From Burkholderiales bacterium (GTDB lineage Bacteria > Pseudomonadota > Gammaproteobacteria > Burkholderiales > Casimicrobiaceae): DNA of 64,000 bases. A model generated the notes under the pieces. That model saw only the letters and a list, made by a program, of their open reading frames with translations. It ran no database searches and was not told the DNA's origin. Location of the stretch: assembly GCA_025927765.1 (NCBI GenBank), contig JAICKU010000005.1:1-64000 (forward strand), given 5' to 3'. Each line of letters opens with the position of its first letter. The stretch's first letter is position 1. The translations under genes were made by a program, and so were the position numbers. This document shows, one piece after another, positions 16,923-27,559 of the stretch.

Positions 16923-17843
16923 GTGATCACCGCGGTCCTCGCCCCCAAGTTCATCGTGCTGTACGTCTTCCTGGCGTCGGCGCTGTTCGTCCATTTCCGC
17001 GGCCGCGTGCGCCACAAGATCACGAAGCAGTTCGCCGATCACTCGACGATCATGGCGCCGTACAACACGCTGATGTACCTGTTCTCGGCGGTGCCGGCGA
17101 AGCCGATCCTCGATCCGCGGAGCCTGCCCGAGCTCGACGTGCTGCGCCACAACTGGACGACGATCCGCGACGAGGCCGTGGCGCTCCTCGACCAGGGGCA
17201 CATCCGGGCCGCGACGGGTCACAACGACCTCGGCTTCAACTCGTTCTTCAAGAACGGCTGGAAGCGCTTCTACGTGAAGTGGTACGGCGAGCCGCTGCCG
17301 TCGGCGCAGGCGTCCTGCCCCAAGACGGTTGCGCTCGTCGAGTCGCTGGCGAGCGTCAACGCCGCGATGTTCGCGCTGCTGCCGCCCGGCGCCAAGCTCA
17401 ATCGGCATCGCGATCCGTTCGCAGGCTCGCTGCGCTATCACCTGGGACTCGTGACGCCGAACTCCGACGACTGCCGCATCTTCGTCGACGGCGAGCCGTA
17501 TTCGTGGCGCGACGGCGAGGACCTGCTGTTCGACGAGACGTACATACACTCGGCCGAGAACAAGACCGACCGCACGCGCATCATCCTGTTCTGCGACGTC
17601 GAGCGGCCGCTGCGCACGCGGGTCATGCAGGCGCTCAATCGTTTCGTGAGCCGCACGATGATTCGCGCCGGATCGACGCAGAACACCGAAACTGAGCCGA
17701 TCGGCGCCGCGAATCGCATCTATGCACTGCTGGGGCAGGGCAGCGACCTGCTCGGGCGATTGAAGCGGCGCAATCGCACCGCGTTTCGCACGGCCAAATA
17801 CGCGCTGATCGCCGCGCTCGCCTACTGGATCTTCATCTACTGA
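16923..17843 (+). CDS. lpxO: LpxO-type aspartyl/asparaginyl beta-hydroxylase (lipid A hydroxylase)
   Basis: A 306-residue Fe(II)/2-oxoglutarate dioxygenase. It has an N-terminal membrane helix (residues 7-24), a catalytic double-stranded beta-helix with the metal ligands in NRHRDPFAGSLRYHLGL (HxD) and LLFDETYIHSAEN (distal His), and a C-terminal hydrophobic segment (residues 288-306). LpxO adds a 2-hydroxyl to the myristate of lipid A at the inner membrane. The length and two membrane segments agree with LpxO rather than soluble Asp/Asn hydroxylases. It stands alone, with the start near a GATCGTG region and a bidirectional hairpin just after its stop. Confidence 0.85.
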   Translation: MITAVLAPKFIVLYVFLASALFVHFRGRVRHKITKQFADHSTIMAPYNTLMYLFSAVPAKPILDPRSLPELDVLRHNWTTIRDEAVALLDQGHIRAATGHNDLGFNSFFKNGWKRFYVKWYGEPLPSAQASCPKTVALVESLASVNAAMFALLPPGAKLNRHRDPFAGSLRYHLGLVTPNSDDCRIFVDGEPYSWRDGEDLLFDETYIHSAENKTDRTRIILFCDVERPLRTRVMQALNRFVSRTMIRAGSTQNTETEPIGAANRIYALLGQGSDLLGRLKRRNRTAFRTAKYALIAALAYWIFIY

Positions 17844-17853
17844 AGCGCATGAA

Positions 17854-17880
17854 CAAAGCGCCGGCGATGCCGGCGCTTTG
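17854..17880. terminator. Bidirectional hairpin terminator
   Basis: Two perfect 12-base arms (CAAAGCGCCGGC and complement) around a GAT loop. The arms begin and end with A/T runs on both strands, as expected for a Rho-independent terminator shared by the convergent lpxO (ends 17843) and BON-protein gene (ends 17916). Confidence 0.8.
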
Positions 17881-17915
17881 CAGGTGACGACAAGCAGAAC
17901 GCTCGTCGCGCGCGA

Positions 17916-19550
17916 CTACTCGTTCGAACCGCTGCGGCGGCTGCTCGAACCGCTCGAGCGACCGCTCGACGACCCGCTGCTCGAGCTGCCCGACGATCCG
18001 CTGGCCGACGATTCGCTGCCCGACGAGCCGCTGCCCGACGAGCCGCTGCCCGACGAGCCGCTCGCGCTCGAGCCGTGTCCCGACGGGAAGCCGCCGGTGC
18101 TTCGCGTGGCGCCGAGCATCGACGTGCCCGGTGTGCCGGTGCCTTCCGATTGCCACTGCTCGCCGCCTCGCTTGACGCGCAGCTTGTTGTCGACGTCCTT
18201 CACGCCCGGGATGTTGTCGACCATCTCCTCGATCATGTACTTCGTCTGGCGATCGTCGACGGTGCCGTCGAGCGTGACCACGCCGTTGTCGACCTCGACG
18301 CTCACTTCGCTCGTGTCGTACATGTCGCTCGCGTACATGCGCTCGGAGATGTCTTCCTTCAGGCGCTCGTCGGAACGCTCGTAGCCCTTCGGCCCGCGGC
18401 GCGCGTTGCGGTTCTGGCCAGGGCGCGAGCCGTACGTTCCGGAGCCGTAACCGGATGTGCCGCCGTACGTGCCCGCCGAAGCTCCGAGCGTGCCGGCACC
18501 GTAGCCGCCGCCGCTGCTCGTTGTGTAGCCACTGCCCGTGCCGGCGCCGTAACCGCCGCCCATTTGCCCGCTCCAGCCGCTCTGGCCCTGCTGCCCGCCA
18601 TACGTCGACGAGGACTGCTGGCCGTGCATGCCCTGCTGCGAGCCGCTGCGCCACGATTCGCCCTGGCCATACCCTTGGCCGCCGGAACTCTGGCCGCCGT
18701 ACGAGCCGCCGTAACCCTGGCCGTAGTTCTGCACGCCCGAGCCTTGTCCATAGCCTTGGCCGCCGTACCCTGGTCCATGACCCTGGCCGCCATGGCCCTG
18801 CCCGGAGTACCCGCCATAGTTCTGGCTGCCGCCGTAGTTCTGGCTGCCGTAGCCTTGCCCGTAGTTCTGGCCGTAGTTCTGTTGCCCGTAGCTCTGTCCG
18901 CCCGAACCGGACGAGCCTGCGCCATAGCGCTGGCCGTAGTTTTCCGGGCCATAACCCTGACCGTAGTTGTGCGAGCCGTAGCCCTGGCCGAAGTTCTGCG
19001 AGCCTTGGCCATAGTTCTGCTGTGCGTAGCTTTGGCCCATGCCCGGGTTGCCGTAGCCCTGGTTGTATTGTCCGTACCCTTGGCCATGGCTCTGGTTGTC
19101 ATAGCTGCGACCGGAACCCTGGCTCTGACCGTAGTTCTGGCCCGGGCTGTACTGTCCGTAGCCTTGCCCGTAATTCTGTCCGCCGTAGCTCTGTCCGCCC
19201 TGACCGTATTGATTGCCGTACGGCTGTCCACCGTAACCGTAACCCTGGTTGCCGTAGCGCTGATCGCCGTAGTTCTGTCCCTGATCCGCCATATGCTGCG
19301 AGCCTCCGTAATGCGAGCCGTAACCCTGTGAACCGCCGTAGCCCTGCGACGAATATCCGTAGCCGCGCGTCGCGTCGTCGCGCGATTCGAAGCGCGGGTT
19401 GTTGCGGTCCTCGTACGCTCCGGCCTGCGGTCGACCCTGCCACGATCCGCCGCGGTCGCGGCGCTCGTCTTCCGAGCCCTGTCGGTATCGCTCGGAATTG
19501 CTTTCCATGTCGCGCGCACTGCGATCGCGCTCGTTGCTGTCGTTTGCCAT
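17916..19550 (-). CDS. BON-domain protein with Gly/Tyr/Gln-rich prion-like region
   Basis: A 544-residue protein in four parts: a charged Arg/Glu/Asp N-terminus (residues 1-60), a long low-complexity region of Gly, Tyr, Gln and Ser (about 62-385) built from units such as YGQGYGSQNYG, one BON domain (about 388-458: VSVEVDNGVVTLDGTVDD and PGVKDVDNKLRV), and a Ser/Gly tail (about 460-544). BON domains bind phospholipid or peptidoglycan-associated targets in OsmY-like proteins. No signal peptide is present, so a cytoplasmic location is likely. The start at 19550 was chosen because GAGGAGACGC lies just before it. Related BON proteins with long YG-rich arms occur in Burkholderiales; their function is unknown to me. 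Confidence 0.82.
   Translation of the reverse strand: MANDSNERDRSARDMESNSERYRQGSEDERRDRGGSWQGRPQAGAYEDRNNPRFESRDDATRGYGYSSQGYGGSQGYGSHYGGSQHMADQGQNYGDQRYGNQGYGYGGQPYGNQYGQGGQSYGGQNYGQGYGQYSPGQNYGQSQGSGRSYDNQSHGQGYGQYNQGYGNPGMGQSYAQQNYGQGSQNFGQGYGSHNYGQGYGPENYGQRYGAGSSGSGGQSYGQQNYGQNYGQGYGSQNYGGSQNYGGYSGQGHGGQGHGPGYGGQGYGQGSGVQNYGQGYGGSYGGQSSGGQGYGQGESWRSGSQQGMHGQQSSSTYGGQQGQSGWSGQMGGGYGAGTGSGYTTSSGGGYGAGTLGASAGTYGGTSGYGSGTYGSRPGQNRNARRGPKGYERSDERLKEDISERMYASDMYDTSEVSVEVDNGVVTLDGTVDDRQTKYMIEEMVDNIPGVKDVDNKLRVKRGGEQWQSEGTGTPGTSMLGATRSTGGFPSGHGSSASGSSGSGSSGSGSSGSESSASGSSGSSSSGSSSGRSSGSSSRRSGSNE
18390..19370 (-). repeat. Degenerate in-frame short tandem repeats encoding YGQ/YGS units
   Basis: Imperfect 12- to 18-base units (plus-strand core CCGTAGTTCTGGCCGTAGCC and variants) repeat many times within the BON-protein gene. 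Units keep the reading frame and differ mainly at codon third positions, so selection on the peptide rather than recent slippage is suggested. Copy number could vary between strains. Confidence 0.8.
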
Positions 19551-19773
19551 TGCGTCTCCTCTCGGGCTTGTTTCATGGGACAGCTCACGTTCGTGCATGA
19601 GCCGAATGCTCGGGTTCGCAAACATCGTGCCCTGCGAAACGTGCAAGCGAACGCATGAAGTGCGGTCGATGCGACGCAACTTTTACCGGCACCCTTGCAA
19701 ACTGCGCGATGTGCGAACACACGTGTCGGACACGTCATGCGCGCACGCGTTCGACGTGAAGGACAATTGAGCA

Positions 19774-20883
19774 ATGCAACGAATTCCCGCACGCATCGGC
19801 GATCGTGTCGACGACATCGAAACGCCTGCACTCGTCGTCGATCTCGATCGCTTCGAGCGCAACATCGAGCGCATGGCACAGGCGACGAACGCGCTGCGAT
19901 TGCGTCCGCACGCCAAGTCGCACAAATGCGCAACGATCGCGAAGTCGCAGATCGCGCGCGGCGCCGTCGGCATTTGCTGCCAGAAGACGGACGAGGCCGC
20001 CGCGTTCGTCGATGCCGGCGTTCGCGACGTGCTCGTCACCAACGAGATCGTCGCGCCGCGCAAGATCGGACGCCTCGTCGATCTCGCGCGCCGCGCGACC
20101 ATCGGCGTGCTCGTCGATGCGCTGCAGCCGGTGGCGATGCTTGCGCACGCGGCGCAGCGCGCGGAGACCGCGCTCGACGTCTACGTCGAGATCGATGTCG
20201 GCGCACGTCGTTGTGGCGTGTCATCTGGCGATGCCGTCGTCGACCTTGCACGCGCGATCAGCGACGCACGGGGCGTGCGCTTTCGCGGCCTCCACGCGTA
20301 CCACGGCGCCGCGCAGCATCTGCGCGAGCCGCAGGCGCGTGCAGAAGCGATCGCGGTGGCGGCGGGCATTGCGCGTCGATTGCGCGAACGCATAGTGGCA
20401 TCGGGCATGCGGTGCGACATCGTCACCGGTGCGGGCAGCGGCACGTGGAGATTCGAGCGCGATTCCGGCGTGTACGACGAGTTGCAGCCCGGCTCGTACG
20501 TGTTCATGGACGCCGATTACGCGCGAAACGTCCCGGCGGAAGGCGACGTGCGCTTCGAGCAGAGCCTCTTCGTCGTCGCGGCCGTGATGAGCGTGCCGTC
20601 AGGCGAGCAGGCGGTCGTCGACGCGGGTCTCAAGGCGCTTTCGTTCGATTCCGGCTTGCCGCAGATCGCCGCGCGCGACGGCATCGAATATGTGAAGGCG
20701 TCCGACGAGCACGGCGTGCTGCGCGTCGTGCCGCATGCGTCGCCGCTGGCGCTCGACGAGCGCGTGTGGCTCGTGCCCGGCCACTGCGATCCCACCGTGA
20801 ATCTCTACGACTGGCTGGTCGCCGTTCGCAAGGGCGTGGTCGAGGACGTGTGGCCGATCGAGGCGCGCGGGGCGCTCGGCTGA
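19774..20883 (+). CDS. DSD1-family PLP enzyme (D-threonine aldolase / D-serine dehydratase-like)
   Basis: A 369-residue alanine-racemase-fold type III PLP enzyme. The PLP-binding Lys is in RPHAKSHKCATIAKSQ (about residue 50). The C-terminal metal pair His-Cys lies in VPGHCDPTVNLYDW, as in eukaryotic-type D-serine dehydratase, D-threonine aldolase and D-threo-3-hydroxyaspartate dehydratase. The substrate cannot be decided without biochemical or phylogenetic data. It is monocistronic, in a divergent arrangement with the BON-protein gene. The 223-base region between them shows no promoter that I would call with confidence. Confidence 0.85.
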   Translation: MQRIPARIGDRVDDIETPALVVDLDRFERNIERMAQATNALRLRPHAKSHKCATIAKSQIARGAVGICCQKTDEAAAFVDAGVRDVLVTNEIVAPRKIGRLVDLARRATIGVLVDALQPVAMLAHAAQRAETALDVYVEIDVGARRCGVSSGDAVVDLARAISDARGVRFRGLHAYHGAAQHLREPQARAEAIAVAAGIARRLRERIVASGMRCDIVTGAGSGTWRFERDSGVYDELQPGSYVFMDADYARNVPAEGDVRFEQSLFVVAAVMSVPSGEQAVVDAGLKALSFDSGLPQIAARDGIEYVKASDEHGVLRVVPHASPLALDERVWLVPGHCDPTVNLYDWLVAVRKGVVEDVWPIEARGALG

Positions 20884-20960
20884 TCAACGCGTGCGCCGAG
20901 GAACGGCGCCGGGACCATTGACGACGTGCACGTCGACCACCCGCATCGTCGCGCACGATC

Positions 20961-21057
20961 CGGAAAAGCAGGGTCGGACTCTACATTTCGCTGCCGTCGT
21001 CAAATACCAGAGTGGACGGCGCTGCAGAAAAGCAGGGTCATTACCCTACTCTTGCTA
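20961..21057. repeat. Degenerate REP/MITE-like palindromic element 1
   Basis: Contains two direct copies of GAAAAGCAGGGTC (near 20963 and 21026). The first runs into GGACTCTACATTTC, like the arms of the other copies. A partial inverted match (ACCCTACTCTTGC) occurs near 21044. It appears to be a rearranged or decayed member of the family that occurs five more times in the window. It lies between the convergent DSD1-type gene and the VOC-fold gene and touches the latter's stop codon. Confidence 0.6.
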
Positions 21058-21720
21058 AAGCGTGACGACGCCGCGTGGCGTGCGCAGCATCGCCGCGAGC
21101 CGCGGCGATTGGCCGTAGGTGACCTTGAGCGCGTCGGAGAGCCCGAGTTTCGCGAGGGTGGCGCGCACGGGCGCGGGATCGGGATGCTCGCCCGCGAGCG
21201 CGACGACCCGCACGCCGCGATCCGGCAGCCGATCGGCCGGATGCTCGGGCGTCGACCATTGGATCAGCGTCGGCACGAGGCCGCGCGCTTCGAGATGCCC
21301 GTCCGGCGGCACGGTGATCCGCCACGTGAACTCGCCGCGCTGCATCGTCAGGATTTCACCGAGGTCGGCGCCGCACGCCTGGGCATCATCGTCGATGTGC
21401 CGCGTGCGCTCGACGAAGTGGATGAGGGCTGGACCTTCCGCGAGGCGGGCGCGCATCCGCGGCTCGTCGAGGTCGAACCAGCGTGGCCGCGCGGGCGCGG
21501 CCGCGGACGGGTCGACCGCGATCACTTCGAGGTAGCAGCGGGGGCCGAGTCCGACCAGTGCGTTGTGCGTGCCCATCGCGACGTGCTTGCCGCCCGGCGT
21601 TGCGCGCACGCCCACGCGTTCCTCGACCCAGGACACGCCCGTTTCGAGCGACTGCGCGGCGACGACGAGGTGATCGAGCGCGAGGTCGGGCGGCCCGCGA
21701 TGACGGAAAACCGCGCTCAA
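21055..21720 (-). CDS. Glyoxalase_3-type VOC-fold protein
   Basis: A 221-residue protein of the VOC/glyoxalase superfamily, similar to Glyoxalase_3 (PF13468-type) proteins: DHLVVAAQSLETGVSWVEERVG at the N-terminus, HNALVGLGPRCYLEVIAVD with the metal-site-type Glu, and a second, divergent half. No enzymatic role can be assigned. I chose the TTG at 21720, which overlaps the stop of the upstream VOC gene as TTGA, because no ATG or GTG places the domain correctly. The gene ends at the palindromic element. Confidence 0.7.
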   Translation of the reverse strand: MSAVFRHRGPPDLALDHLVVAAQSLETGVSWVEERVGVRATPGGKHVAMGTHNALVGLGPRCYLEVIAVDPSAAAPARPRWFDLDEPRMRARLAEGPALIHFVERTRHIDDDAQACGADLGEILTMQRGEFTWRITVPPDGHLEARGLVPTLIQWSTPEHPADRLPDRGVRVVALAGEHPDPAPVRATLAKLGLSDALKVTYGQSPRLAAMLRTPRGVVTL

Positions 21721-22100
21721 CCGCTTTTCACTTCGCTCGCGGCGAAGTCGAGCTCGACGCGCGCGCCGTTCGGATCGTCGAAGAACACCTGCCACACGCC
21801 GGTTTCGACTTGACGCCTGCACGTATGCGCGATGTTCCGCGACGCGAGCAGCGCGAGGGTGTCGGCGAGATCGGTTGCCGAGAACGCGATGTGGTCGATG
21901 ACGCCGCGCTTCAGCTCGCTCGCGTCGCGACCGCCGACGATATGCAGCACGGGATGATCGGCCGCGTAGAGCCATGCGCCGGGCATGCCGAGCGGCGGGC
22001 GCGGGCCGGCCGCAAGGCCGAGCAGGTCACCGTAGAAGTCGACGGTGCGCTTCACGTCGTCGGTCAGGATCGTGAAGTGGTTCATTCCGGTTGCCGGCAT
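21717..22100 (-). CDS. VOC-family glyoxalase/dioxygenase-like protein
   Basis: A 127-residue single-domain VOC protein. GMNHFTILTDDVKRTVDFYGDLLGL opens the fold, LHIVGG and HIAFSATDLADTLALL follow, and QVFFDDPNGARVELDF supplies the terminal conserved strand with the metal-ligand Glu. The ATG at 22100 has GGAGGACG just upstream; an earlier in-frame ATG at 22121 is less well placed. It overlaps the TetR gene before it and the second VOC gene after it, so all three are probably translated from one mRNA. The substrate is unknown. Confidence 0.82.
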   Translation of the reverse strand: MPATGMNHFTILTDDVKRTVDFYGDLLGLAAGPRPPLGMPGAWLYAADHPVLHIVGGRDASELKRGVIDHIAFSATDLADTLALLASRNIAHTCRRQVETGVWQVFFDDPNGARVELDFAASEVKSG

Positions 22101-22791
22101 GTCGTCCTCCGTTTTCGTCATTGTCGCCGGGCACGCCGAGATACGCGAGCACCATCTGCTGCACGTGCCGGCGGCGCGCGTCGAGCCAGCCGGCGTCGGT
22201 GATGTCGCGGTCGAACGTGATCGACAGCGTGTAGCGGTTCGACACGTGCACGTAGCAAAGCGACAGGATGCTCACGTAGAGCTGCAGCGGATCGGTGTCG
22301 CGCGCGAACACGCCGCAAACGTGCCCGCGATCGAGCAGTCCGCGGATCGCCTCGAGGAGCGGCGCCGACGCGCGCGGGACGACGTGCGACTTGCGCAGGT
22401 ACTTGCCGCGCAGCAGGTTCTCGTTGCCGAGGAGCGCGATGAATTCCGGGTGGCGGCCGAGGTGGTCCATCGTGAACTCGACGAGCCGCACGACGCCCGC
22501 GGCCGGATCGAGATGCTCGAGGTGCAGCCGGCTCTCCTCGAGCCGCAGCTCGCCGAACACGCGCTCGAGCACGGCGACGTAGAGCTTCTCCTTGCTCCCG
22601 AAGTAGTGGTAGATCATGCGCATGTTGCAGTCGGCGCGCTTCGCGATCTGGTCGATGCGCGCGCCGATGTACCCGTGCCGGCAGAACTCGACGATGCCTG
22701 CGCGCAGCACCCGGTCGCGCGTCATGATCGGATCGCGCTTCCGCGCGGAAACCGCGCGCACCGGGGTGGCCGTGCGGGGCAGCGGGCGCAT
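22027..22791 (-). CDS. TetR-family transcriptional regulator
   Basis: A 254-residue TetR/AcrR regulator. The helix-turn-helix is in AGIVEFCRHGYIGARIDQIAKRADCNMRMIYHYFGSKEKLY (about residues 31-71). The C-terminal ligand domain resembles RutR-type regulators: HPEFIALLGNENLLRGKYL and a C-terminal helix ending near residue 225. The last 25 residues, rich in Arg and His, overlap the first 74 bases of the VOC gene in another frame and look like read-through rather than a domain. It probably controls the adjoining deaminase and transporter genes; two palindromes near 28.8 kb are candidate binding sites. Confidence 0.85.
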   Translation of the reverse strand: MRPLPRTATPVRAVSARKRDPIMTRDRVLRAGIVEFCRHGYIGARIDQIAKRADCNMRMIYHYFGSKEKLYVAVLERVFGELRLEESRLHLEHLDPAAGVVRLVEFTMDHLGRHPEFIALLGNENLLRGKYLRKSHVVPRASAPLLEAIRGLLDRGHVCGVFARDTDPLQLYVSILSLCYVHVSNRYTLSITFDRDITDAGWLDARRRHVQQMVLAYLGVPGDNDENGGRHAGNRNEPLHDPDRRREAHRRLLR

Positions 22792-22795
22792 CAGG

Positions 22796-24024
22796 TTACG
22801 GTCGATGCAGCACCGCGGGTGCGCGGCTCATCGTCATGCGGCCCGCCTTGAACGCGTAGAGCGGCGGCGCGAGCTCGGCGATCGCGTCGGCCGCGCTCTC
22901 GCAGTCGAGCACGACGAGGTCGGCAGGCGCGGCCGCCGCGACGACGCAATCGTTCACGCCCATGATCTTCGCCGCACGCCCCGTCACCAGGTCGTGGCAG
23001 AGCGCGAGCTCTTCGCGCGCGCCGAGCTGCGCGATGTTCGCGTAGAGGTTCGCCATGCGCACGAGCGAGCAGTCGCCGAACGGCGTGAACGGATTCATGA
23101 CGTTGTTCGTCGCGAGCGACGCGTTGGCGCCGGCTTGCACGAGGCGATGCGCGGGCGCGACGCCACGCGGCACCAGATGGTCGCTTGCGCGGCCCATCAG
23201 GAACAGGTCGGTCGACGGCAGCACGGTCACGGCCACACCGGCGTCGGCGAGCATGCGCGCGTAGGCGTCGAGGCGTTCGGGGGGCAGCGCCGACAGCGTG
23301 CTCGCGTGGCCGATCGCCACGCGGCCTTCGTAGCGGTGCTCGCGCGTCTTCGCGCATACGTATGCGACGTCCATCTTCGATACGTCGAGCGTGAAGTCGA
23401 GGTGCATGTCGATGGGCACGTCGAAATCGCGCGCGATCGCGAATACGCGGTCGATCTGCGCGTGCGGATCGCTGTCGACGTAGGGCGCGGCGCCGACCAC
23501 CTTCGCGCCTCGGCGCAGCGCCTCGACCATCAGTTCCTCGGTGCCGGGATTGTTGGTCAGGCCCTCCTGCGGGAACACGCAGAGCTCGACGTCGATCGCC
23601 CACGCGTATTCGCGGGCGAGCGAGCGCACGGCATCGAAGCCGGTGAGTCCGATGCCGGGATCGACCTCGACGTGCGTGCGCATGCGCGTCGTGCCCTGCA
23701 GGATCGCACGCTCGAGCGTGCGCGCGGCGCGCGTTCGCACGTCGTCGACCGTGAACGCCGCCTTCGCCTTCGCCACTTCGCGGATCGCCTCGGCGAGCGT
23801 GCCTTCGCGGTTCTGCACCCGATCGAGGATGCACGACTTGTCGAGGTGGATGTGCGTCTCGACGAAGCCCGGCGAGACGTAGCGGCCGGCAATGTCGACG
23901 ACGTGCGCGTCGCCGTACGCCTGCGACGGCACGTCGAGCGCGGCGATGATGCCGTCGCGAACGACGATGTCGACCGCTGTTGCGTGACCGTCGACGCGCG
24001 CGTGGCGCAGGACGAGATCGCGGC

Positions 24025-24028
<4 letters not shown>
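22796..24028 (-). CDS. Cytosine deaminase-like amidohydrolase
   Basis: A 410-residue metal-dependent hydrolase of the amidohydrolase superfamily, closest to the CodA cytosine deaminase/atrazine-pathway group. Metal-binding HIHLDKS (about residue 59), MHLDFTLD (about 207), GHAST (about 241), and LPSTDLFLMGR (about 271, with the catalytic-site Asp) appear in the expected order. A C-terminal beta sandwich contains ADLVVLDCES. Cytosine deaminase makes uracil and ammonia; other substrates such as cyclic ureas are possible. It overlaps the next gene by 4 bases, linking it to the Liv-type transporter. Transport and hydrolysis of a nitrogen heterocycle is therefore a plausible combined role. Confidence 0.82.
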
Positions 24029-26567
<2,539 letters not shown>

Positions 26568-26571
<4 letters not shown>

Positions 26572-27446
26572 ACTTTCTTCACTCCCGCGCGACCGAACAG
26601 GCCGTCGGGCCGCAGCGCGAGCGCCACGATGACGAGTCCGAACGTCACGATCTGGGTGTAGGTCGACCCGAACGCGGCGGTGATCAGCGATTCCGCGCTC
26701 CCGTACATCAGGCCCGCGACCATCACGCCCCACGGATTGCCGATGCCGCCGAGGATCGCGACCGCGAACGCCTTGATGCCGAAGAGCGTCCCCATGCTCG
26801 ACGACACGGTGAAGAGCGGTGCGATCAAAAGGCCGGCAATGCCGGCGAACAGGCCCGAGACCGCGTACGCGCCGACGATCGCCTTGCGCACGTCGATGCC
26901 CATCAGGCGCGCGGCGTCGGGGTTCTGCACGATCGCGAGCATCGACTTGCCGGTGCGCGTGTAGCGCGTGGCCAGATGCAGGGCGACGGCGATCAGCAGG
27001 CCGACGACCGGAATCGTGACCTGCAGCACCGAGACGCGCAGGCCACCCGCGGAGAACGCCTCCGCCGAGAGCGCCGATGCGGGCATGCCGCGCGGATCCT
27101 TGCCGAACGTGAACAGCACGACGTTCTCGAGAATGAGGCCGAGCGCGACGGTGGCCATCAGCCACAGGTCCGAGCCGCGCGCAGCGAACGGCCGCACGCC
27201 GATCGCCTCGACGATCACGCCCCACGCGACGCACACGGCGAGCGCCGCGAGGATCGCGACGATCCACGGCAGCCCGAGCGTGACGCCGAACGTGAAGCCC
27301 ATCACGGCGCCGAGCATCATCGTGCTGCCCTGCGCGAAGTTGACGGTGTTGGAAACCGCGTAGGTGACGTAGAAGCCGAGCGCGAGCAGGCCGTACATGC
27401 TGCCGAGGCCCACGCCCGTCACGAGGGCGGAGACGAAGAGATCCAT
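26568..27446 (-). CDS. LivH-type ABC transporter permease
   Basis: A 292-residue branched-chain amino acid/amide-type permease with about eight helices. MYGLLALGFYVTYAVSNTVNFAQGSTMMLGA is the usual LivH N-terminus, and AILGGIGNPWGVMVAGLMYG is the conserved loop. It pairs with the LivM part of the fused gene that follows with a 4-base ATGA overlap. A palindromic element lies just upstream of its start, between it and the gene for the binding protein. Confidence 0.9.
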
Positions 27447-27459
27447 GCGAGTGTGTCAG

Positions 27460-27542
27460 GAAATCAGGGTCAGAGATGGATTTCCGGCCATCACTCGCTC
27501 GCCGGGCAGCACGTCAGGAAATCCATCTCCGACCCTGATTTC
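27460..27542. repeat. REP/MITE-like palindromic element 2
   Basis: Imperfect inverted repeat with 26-base arms (27460-27485 and 27517-27542, 25 of 26 positions complementary) and a 31-base loop. The outer motif GAAATCAGGGTCAGA is shared with the other copies. It lies 17 bases after the solute-binding-protein stop and 14 bases before the LivH start, inside what should be one operon. Confidence 0.9.
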
Positions 27543-27559
27543 GGCAGACGCCTCGTGCG

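Noticed and set aside
18390-19370. Repeat-rich region as a CRISPR array
   Set aside because: Repeats are short, degenerate and in frame with a Gly/Tyr/Gln-rich protein; there are no regular spacers or cas genes.
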